Assembly: GCA_026989475.1 (NCBI GenBank)
Contig: JALSJG010000010.1
Location: forward strand, 1 to 6,681
Length of the DNA: 6,681 nt
DNA from: Thermaceae bacterium
GTDB taxonomy: Bacteria > Deinococcota > Deinococci > Deinococcales > Marinithermaceae
Direction: 5' to 3'
The notes under the pieces are model-generated. The model had not been told where the DNA came from and did no database searches. It worked only from the letters and a program-made list of their open reading frames with translations. This document shows, piece by piece, positions 1-6,681 of the stretch; positions within the stretch are counted from its first letter, which is position 1; every line of letters begins with the position of its first letter. The position numbers were made by a program, and so were the translations under genes.

Positions 1-2640
<2,640 letters not shown>

Positions 2641-2643
2641 GCT

Positions 2644-2652
2644 CTCCCCTTA
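2644..2652 (-). promoter_or_regulatory. rpoC ribosome binding site overlapping the rpoB stop codon
   Basis: The minus strand reads TAAGGGGAG, then AGC, then the rpoC ATG. The first three bases are the rpoB stop, so termination on rpoB and initiation on rpoC share bases. It matches the consensus TAAGGAGG except for one G in place of A. The arrangement implies translational coupling, which would favour equal synthesis of beta and beta' (inference). Confidence 0.85.
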
Positions 2653-5600
2653 CGAACGCTTTGAGGCCAGGCCCTCGAAGATGTCGATCGGGCGGTCGTT
2701 CTCGTCGAGGGTCTCGACGTCGAGGCCCAGCGCCTGGAGCTCCTTGACCAGGACCCGGAAGGACTCGGGCACGCTCGGGGTGGGGATGTCCTCGCCCTTG
2801 ACGATCGCCTCGTAGGCGGCGTTCCGGCCCTCGATGTCGTCGGACTTGATGGTCAGCATCTCCTGCAGGGTGTGGGCGGCGCCGTAGGCCTCGAGCGCCC
2901 ACACCTCCATCTCGCCGAAGCGCTGACCGCCGAACTGGGCCTTACCCCCGAGCGGCTGCTGGGTGATCAGCGAGTAGGGGCCGGTGGAGCGGGCGTGCAT
3001 CTTGTCCTCGACCATGTGGTAGAGCTTCATCACGTACATCAGCCCGACCACGATCGGCCCCTCGATGGGCTCGCCGGTGCGGCCGTCGTAGAGGACCATC
3101 TTGCCCTGCCTGAAAAGCTCCTTGAGCTGCTCCCTGGGTTCTTTGTCGGGGTCCACCAGGCCGAGCTTGGCCGCCCGCTCCAGGACCTCGAGCTCGCGCT
3201 TGTCGATGCCCTGGCCCATCTTCTCGCGCTCGGCCCAGCGCTTTTCGAAGGCCTCGTCCAAAAGCGCCTTGATCTCCTCCTCCTTGGCACCGTCGAAGAT
3301 CGGGCTCACGAACCGCATCTTGAGCTCGTGGGCGGCGAGTCCCAGGTGGGTCTCGAGGATCTGCCCCAGGTTCATCCGGCTTGGCACGCCGAGGGGGTTG
3401 AAGACGATGTCCACCGGGGTGCCGTCGGGGAGGTGGGGCATGTCCTCGGGCGGCAGGATCTTCGCCACCACGCCCTTGTTCCCGTGGCGGTTCGCGAGCT
3501 TGTCGCCCACCTGGATCTTGCGCTTTTGCGCCACGTAGACCCGGACCATCTCGATCACGCCGGGTTTGAGCTCGACCCCGGGGTCGCTGCGGCGGAGGCG
3601 CACGGTGCGGAGCACGATCCCGCCCTCGCCCGGGGGCACCCGGAGCGAGGTGTCCTTGACGTCCCGGGCCTTCTCGCCGAAGATCGAGCGCAAAAGCCGC
3701 TCCTCGGGGCTCGGCTCGGTCTCGCCCTTAAAGCTCGTGCGCCCCACCAGGATGTCGCCCGGCTTGACCTCGGCGCCGATGCGCACGATCCCGTCCTCGT
3801 CGAGGTCCCTGAGCGCCGACTCCGAGAGGTTCGGAATGTCGCGGGTGATCTTCTCGGGGCCGAGCTTGGTCTGCCGGGCCTCGATCTCGTAGCGCTCGAT
3901 GTGGATCGAGGTGTAGAAGTCGCGGCGGATCAGGTCCTCGCTGATGATGATCGCGTCCTCGAAGTTGTAGCCGTCGAAGGGCATGATCGCGACCAGGACG
4001 TTCTGCCCGAGCGCGAGCTTGCCTCCCTCGGCGGCGGGGCCGTCGGCGAGCAGGTCGCCCTTTTTCACCTTCTGGCCCAGCCGGACCCGGGGGCGCTGGT
4101 CGAAGGTGGTGCCCTGGTTGGAGCGCACGAAGCGGCGAAGCTCGTAGGTGTGCACGTTGCCGTTTTCCGCCACCACCTCGATGCGGTCGCCGTCCACGTA
4201 GCGGACCTCGCCGTCGGTGTCGGAGTAGACGCCGGAGAGCGAGTCCCGGATCACCCGGTCCTCGATGCCGGTGCCCACCACCGGCGCCTGGGCGCGGATC
4301 AGGGGCACCGCCTGGGCCTGCATGTTCGAGCCCATGAGGGCCCGGTTGGCGTCGTCGTGCTCGAGGAAGGGGATGAGGTTCGTGTTCAGGGAGAAAACCT
4401 GCTTGGGGGAGACGTCCATGAACTCGACTTCCTCGGGGCGCACCACCACCGGGTCTCCCTTCCGGCGGGCCACCACCCGCTCGGTGGCGATCCGGCCGTT
4501 TTCGTCGAGCGGGGTGTTGGCCTGGGCGATGGTGTACCGATCCTCCTCGTCCGCGGTCATGTAGACCACGTCCTTGGGATCCGAGCTCACCACCCCGTCC
4601 CTCACCCGGCGATAGGGGGTCATGATGAAGCCGAGCTCGTTGATCCGCCCGTAGGCGGCGAGCGAGTTGATCAGGCCGATATTCGCGCCTTCCGGGGTCT
4701 CGATCGGGCAGATCCGGCCGTAGTGGGTGCGGTGCACGTCGCGGACGTCGAAGCCCGCCCGCTCCCGGGTGAGCCCGCCCGGGCCCAGGGCCGAGATCCG
4801 GCGCTTGTGGCGGATCTCGGAGAGCGGGTTGGTCTGGTCCTTGAACTGGGAGATCTGGCTGCGCCCGAAGAACTCGCGGATCGCCGCCACCAGCGGGCGG
4901 TTGTTGATGAGCTTGGCGGGGGTGGCGGTCTCCGGGGCACCGATCAGCATCCGTTCGCGCACCCCCCGGGCCATCCGCCCCAGGCCCACGCGGAACTGGT
5001 CGGCGAGCAGCTCGCCCACGGTGCGGATGCGGCGGTTGCCCAGGTGGTCGATGTCGTCAACCTCGTAGCCCTCGAGCCCGGCGAAGAGCCCGAGCAGGTA
5101 GGAGAGCGTAGGCAGGAGCGCCTGGTCCTTGAAGACCCCCTTCTTCTCGTCGAAGACGAGGAGGGTGCGGGTCTTCATCTTGATGCCGAGCTTCTTCTCG
5201 ACCTTGTAACGCCCGGGCTCGCCGAGGTCATAGCGACGGGGGTCGGCGAGGAGGGAGTAGAGGTAGTTGATCGCCTTGTCCCGCTTGGGGGGATCCCCGG
5301 GGCGGAGGATGGTGAAGAGCTTAAGGAGCGCCTTTTCCGGCGGGAGCTCGAGCGCCTTCACCTTCTCCCGGCCCTGCTCCACCTCGGCCTCGAAGATCCC
5401 CTTGGCCACCTCGCCGTACTTCTTGAACGTGCGTTTCAGGGCCTTTTCGTCGTAGCCGAGCACCCGGAGGAGCAGGGCCACCGGGAACTTGCGCTTGTTG
5501 ACCCGCGTGATGAGGACGCCCTGGTTGTCGAACTCGAGGTCGATCCAGGGGCCCCTTTTCGGCAGCGGGATGATCGAGGCGACGAAGCGCCCCGGGTGGC

Positions 5601-6096
5601 TTTCGTCCTCGGTGAAGTAGACCCCGGGGGAGCGGTGGATCTGGCTGATCACCACCCGCTCGACCCCGTTGATGATGAAGGAGCCGTCCGGGGTCATGAG
5701 CGGGAGGTCGCCGAGGAAGACCTCGTCCTCCTTGATCAGCCCGGTGTCCTTGTGGATGAGCTGGAGCTTGGCGTAGAGGGGGATCTGGTAGGTGAGGTCT
5801 TTTTCCCGGCACTCCTCCGGCCCGAACTTCGGGCCTCCGAGCCGGTACTCGAGGAAGTCGAGGACCATACCCCCCTCTTCGATGGGAAAGACCTCCTTGA
5901 AAGCCGCCTGAATGCCGACGTCCTCCCGCTCCGAAGGCGGTACCGCGTCGAGCTCGGGGGCCTTCCCCTCCTCGCGGACGCGGGGATGGAGATCTCGGAT
6001 TTGCAAAGCCTTTTTGAAAGACTCGACCTGGATCTGGACCAGCGGAGGCAAGGGGATGACCTCGCGGATCCGTCCAAACCGCTTTTCCTTTTCCAT
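2650..6096 (-). CDS. rpoB: DNA-directed RNA polymerase subunit beta
   Basis: Beta is the second large catalytic subunit of RNA polymerase and the target of rifampicin. The gene is complete: 1148 residues from ATG at 6096 to TAA. An in-frame GTG lies two codons upstream (6100-6102), but it overlaps the GGGG of the ribosome binding site, so the ATG is the better start. Seen in order: N-terminal RFGRIREVIPLPPLVQIQVES; an extra segment at about 33-51; LIHKDTGLIKEDEVFLGDLP and SQIHRSPGVYF in the protrusion/lobe region; the rifampicin region at 413-437, with Q417, D420, H430, R433 and S435 matching the sensitive E. coli residues Q513, D516, H526, R529 and S531; DGYNFEDAI at 708-716 with E713 and D714; QVGDKLANRHGNKGV at 862-876 with catalytic K866 and K874 (E. 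coli K1065 and K1073); and a conserved C-terminal anchor ending DIFEGLASKRS. The family's key residues are intact, and drug sensitivity is predicted but untested. It sits between a structured leader and rpoC, 9 bases downstream. Confidence 0.98.
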   Translation of the reverse strand: MEKEKRFGRIREVIPLPPLVQIQVESFKKALQIRDLHPRVREEGKAPELDAVPPSEREDVGIQAAFKEVFPIEEGGMVLDFLEYRLGGPKFGPEECREKDLTYQIPLYAKLQLIHKDTGLIKEDEVFLGDLPLMTPDGSFIINGVERVVISQIHRSPGVYFTEDESHPGRFVASIIPLPKRGPWIDLEFDNQGVLITRVNKRKFPVALLLRVLGYDEKALKRTFKKYGEVAKGIFEAEVEQGREKVKALELPPEKALLKLFTILRPGDPPKRDKAINYLYSLLADPRRYDLGEPGRYKVEKKLGIKMKTRTLLVFDEKKGVFKDQALLPTLSYLLGLFAGLEGYEVDDIDHLGNRRIRTVGELLADQFRVGLGRMARGVRERMLIGAPETATPAKLINNRPLVAAIREFFGRSQISQFKDQTNPLSEIRHKRRISALGPGGLTRERAGFDVRDVHRTHYGRICPIETPEGANIGLINSLAAYGRINELGFIMTPYRRVRDGVVSSDPKDVVYMTADEEDRYTIAQANTPLDENGRIATERVVARRKGDPVVVRPEEVEFMDVSPKQVFSLNTNLIPFLEHDDANRALMGSNMQAQAVPLIRAQAPVVGTGIEDRVIRDSLSGVYSDTDGEVRYVDGDRIEVVAENGNVHTYELRRFVRSNQGTTFDQRPRVRLGQKVKKGDLLADGPAAEGGKLALGQNVLVAIMPFDGYNFEDAIIISEDLIRRDFYTSIHIERYEIEARQTKLGPEKITRDIPNLSESALRDLDEDGIVRIGAEVKPGDILVGRTSFKGETEPSPEERLLRSIFGEKARDVKDTSLRVPPGEGGIVLRTVRLRRSDPGVELKPGVIEMVRVYVAQKRKIQVGDKLANRHGNKGVVAKILPPEDMPHLPDGTPVDIVFNPLGVPSRMNLGQILETHLGLAAHELKMRFVSPIFDGAKEEEIKALLDEAFEKRWAEREKMGQGIDKRELEVLERAAKLGLVDPDKEPREQLKELFRQGKMVLYDGRTGEPIEGPIVVGLMYVMKLYHMVEDKMHARSTGPYSLITQQPLGGKAQFGGQRFGEMEVWALEAYGAAHTLQEMLTIKSDDIEGRNAAYEAIVKGEDIPTPSVPESFRVLVKELQALGLDVETLDENDRPIDIFEGLASKRS

Positions 6097-6098
6097 GC

Positions 6099-6107
6099 TC
6101 ACCCCTT
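6099..6107 (-). promoter_or_regulatory. rpoB ribosome binding site
   Basis: The minus strand reads AAGGGGTGA, then GC, then ATG at 6096. It differs from the ideal AAGGAGGTGA by about one base. The GGGG run lies 5 bases from this ATG but runs directly into the alternative GTG at 6102, which decides the start in favour of ATG. The upstream A bases are also part of the outer inverted-repeat arm. Confidence 0.8.
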
Positions 6108-6160
6108 TTCGGGAAGGGCGGGGGCCGGGCCTAGCCCCCTAGGCCCGGACACCCCGAAAA
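6106..6160 (-). repeat. Outer inverted-repeat arms enclosing the rpoB leader hairpin
   Basis: On the minus strand TTTTCGGG (6153-6160) is perfectly complementary to CCCGAAAA (6106-6113). The two 8-base arms flank the 10-bp hairpin at 6125-6148, leaving 4 bases unpaired on the 5' side and 11 on the 3' side. The 3' arm ends at the GGGG of the rpoB ribosome binding site. The complementarity is seen directly; folding in the transcript is inference. Confidence 0.6.
6125..6148 (-). repeat. Perfect 10-bp inverted repeat (hairpin) upstream of rpoB
   Basis: CCGGGCCTAG and CTAGGCCCGG are exact reverse complements separated by a GGGG loop on the minus strand. Most pairs are G-C, so the stem should survive growth temperature in a thermophile. 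No T-run follows on the minus strand; the next bases are C-rich, so it is not a standard intrinsic terminator. It could be a pause or attenuation element, an RNA-processing or stability element, or a bidirectional DNA palindrome. Confidence 0.75.
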
Positions 6161-6177
6161 ACGCACACCCGGTGGGA

Positions 6178-6198
6178 CGGCAGGGGTACCACCTGCCG
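6178..6198 (-). repeat. 7-bp hairpin immediately downstream of rplL
   Basis: CGGCAGG and CCTGCCG are exact reverse complements around a 7-base loop, starting 5 bases after the rplL stop codon. There is no following T-tract on the minus strand, so complete intrinsic termination is unlikely. A partial attenuator or a 3'-end protecting structure for the rplJ-rplL message is possible (inference). Confidence 0.6.
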
Positions 6199-6203
6199 AA
6201 GCG

Positions 6204-6581
6204 CTACTTCAGCTCGACCTCGGCGCCGAGCTCTTCAAGCTTCTTCTTGATCTGCTCGGCCTCTTCCTTGCTGACGCCTTCCTTGACGACGCCGCCCTTC
6301 TCCACCAGGTCCTTGGCCTCCTTGAGGCCGAGCCCGGTGATGGCGCGGACCTCCTTGATGACCTGGAGCTTCTGGCCGCCGGGGGACTTCAGCACCACGT
6401 CGAACTCGGTCTTCTCCTCCGCCTTGGCTTCCTCGGCGGCGGCGCCGGGGACGGCGGCGACCGCCACCGGGGCGGCGGCCTCCACGCCCCACTCGTCCTT
6501 GATACGGTCGATCAGCGCCTTGAGCTCGAGCACCGTCGCCTGGTTGAGCTGCTCCATGATCGCGTCGATATCCAAAGCCAT
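6204..6581 (-). CDS. rplL: 50S ribosomal protein L7/L12
   Basis: L7/L12 is the multicopy stalk protein of the large ribosomal subunit. Dimers bind the C-terminal helix of L10 and recruit the translational GTPases IF2, EF-Tu, EF-G and RF3. The gene is complete with 125 residues, the usual length. Residues 1 to about 34 (MALDIDAIMEQLNQATVLELK onward) form the N-terminal dimerisation helices; about 35-55 is an Ala/Pro/Glu-rich flexible hinge; 57-125 is the globular C-terminal domain. The factor-binding face is intact: K71, V74, I75, K76 and R79, then TGLGLKEAKDLVE at 82-94, and the usual ending GAEVELK. The ATG is preceded by a strong ribosome binding site, and the gene ends with TAG. It starts 18 bases after the rplJ stop, and the first leader hairpin follows it directly. 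Confidence 0.98.
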   Translation of the reverse strand: MALDIDAIMEQLNQATVLELKALIDRIKDEWGVEAAAPVAVAAVPGAAAEEAKAEEKTEFDVVLKSPGGQKLQVIKEVRAITGLGLKEAKDLVEKGGVVKEGVSKEEAEQIKKKLEELGAEVELK

Positions 6582-6587
6582 CTCTGA

Positions 6588-6597
6588 CCCCTCCTCC
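6588..6597 (-). promoter_or_regulatory. Strong rplL ribosome binding site
   Basis: The minus strand reads GGAGGAGGGG, then TCAGAG, then ATG. It begins two bases after the rplJ stop codon. Of the three binding sites in the window this is the most purine-rich, in keeping with the need for several L7/L12 copies per ribosome, against one L10 (inference from the known stoichiometry). Confidence 0.8.
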
Positions 6598-6599
6598 GA

Positions 6600-6681
6600 C
6601 TAGGCGGCTTCCTTCTCGACCTTGGCCTCCAAGAGGCCGACGAGCTCGCGCTGCGCGCCGCCAAGAACGCCCACGAGCTCC
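6600..6681 (-). CDS. rplJ: 50S ribosomal protein L10 (C-terminal 26 codons, cut by window edge)
   Basis: The fragment reads ELVGVLGGAQRELVGLLEAKVEKEAA followed by TAG. L10 anchors the ribosomal stalk, and its C-terminal helix carries the docking sites for L7/L12 dimers. The fragment looks like such an amphipathic helix, with a repeating ELVGVL / ELVGLL pattern. Identification rests on this helix and on position directly upstream of rplL, the standard gene order. The N-terminal rRNA-binding domain is outside the window. Confidence 0.88.
   Translation of the reverse strand, partial: ELVGVLGGAQRELVGLLEAKVEKEAA

Larger units (their letters stand above)
6097..6203 (-). promoter_or_regulatory. rplL-rpoB leader with nested inverted repeats
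   Basis: This 107-base gap is the only sizeable non-coding stretch. It contains a hairpin just after the rplL stop, then a 10-bp perfect stem enclosed by an 8-bp outer pair of arms, then the rpoB ribosome binding site. I see no convincing -35/-10 promoter on the minus strand and no small reading frame with a good start. In E. coli the same position holds a partial attenuator and an RNase III processing site; by analogy this gap may set the ratio of ribosomal to polymerase transcripts. That role is inference. Confidence 0.6.

Noticed and set aside
6097..6102. GTG at 6102 as the rpoB start, giving 1150 residues.
   Set aside because: The GTG overlaps the GGGG of the ribosome binding site, leaving no spacing. 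The ATG at 6096 is correctly spaced.
6125..6148. The strong hairpin as a classical intrinsic terminator.
   Set aside because: No T-rich tract follows the stem on the minus strand, and there is no plus-strand gene that would need one. Full termination here would also silence rpoBC.
2872..6603. A 1243-codon open frame on the plus strand covering nearly all of rpoB.
   Set aside because: It lies in the codon-aligned antisense frame of rpoB. Stops there require sense TTA, CTA or TCA codons, which this GC-rich gene avoids; the only one in rpoB is a TCA four codons before the stop. The translation is low-complexity (rich in H, L, V, D, E, G) with no recognisable domain.

Overview
This is an ordinary core-genome window: the 3' part of a ribosomal protein / RNA polymerase operon, read entirely on the minus strand. 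In transcription order (right to left) it holds the last codons of rplJ (ribosomal protein L10), complete rplL (L7/L12), complete rpoB (RNA polymerase beta) and the first 880 codons of rpoC (beta'). The order rplJ-rplL-rpoB-rpoC is the classical bacterial arrangement.

The organism is most probably a member of the Thermaceae (Deinococcota). The DNA is very GC-rich, with strong G/C preference at third codon positions. Both polymerase subunits match my memory of Thermus almost word for word over long stretches, and beta' carries the large domain inserted near residue 160 that is typical of the Thermus lineage. Two features suggest a relative of Thermus rather than Thermus itself (inference): beta is 1148 residues, against about 1119 recalled for T. 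aquaticus, and it has an extra segment of about 17 residues near its N-terminus. I cannot fix the genus.

Layout: 6600-6681 rplJ C-terminus; 6582-6599 an 18-base gap holding the rplL ribosome binding site; 6204-6581 rplL; 6097-6203 a 107-base leader with two hairpin-forming inverted repeats, the second enclosed by a further pair of complementary arms that reaches the rpoB ribosome binding site; 2650-6096 rpoB; a 9-base gap in which the rpoB stop codon is part of the rpoC ribosome binding site; 1-2640 rpoC, cut by the window edge. There is no gene-free stretch above 300 bases.

L10 and L7/L12 form the ribosomal stalk that recruits translation factors; beta and beta' form the catalytic body of RNA polymerase. 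The part most worth a second look is the structured rplL-rpoB leader, where ribosomal and polymerase output could be set differently. I found no sign of a novel system, mobile element, CRISPR array or RNA gene. The very long plus-strand open frames are antisense shadows of rpoB and rpoC.
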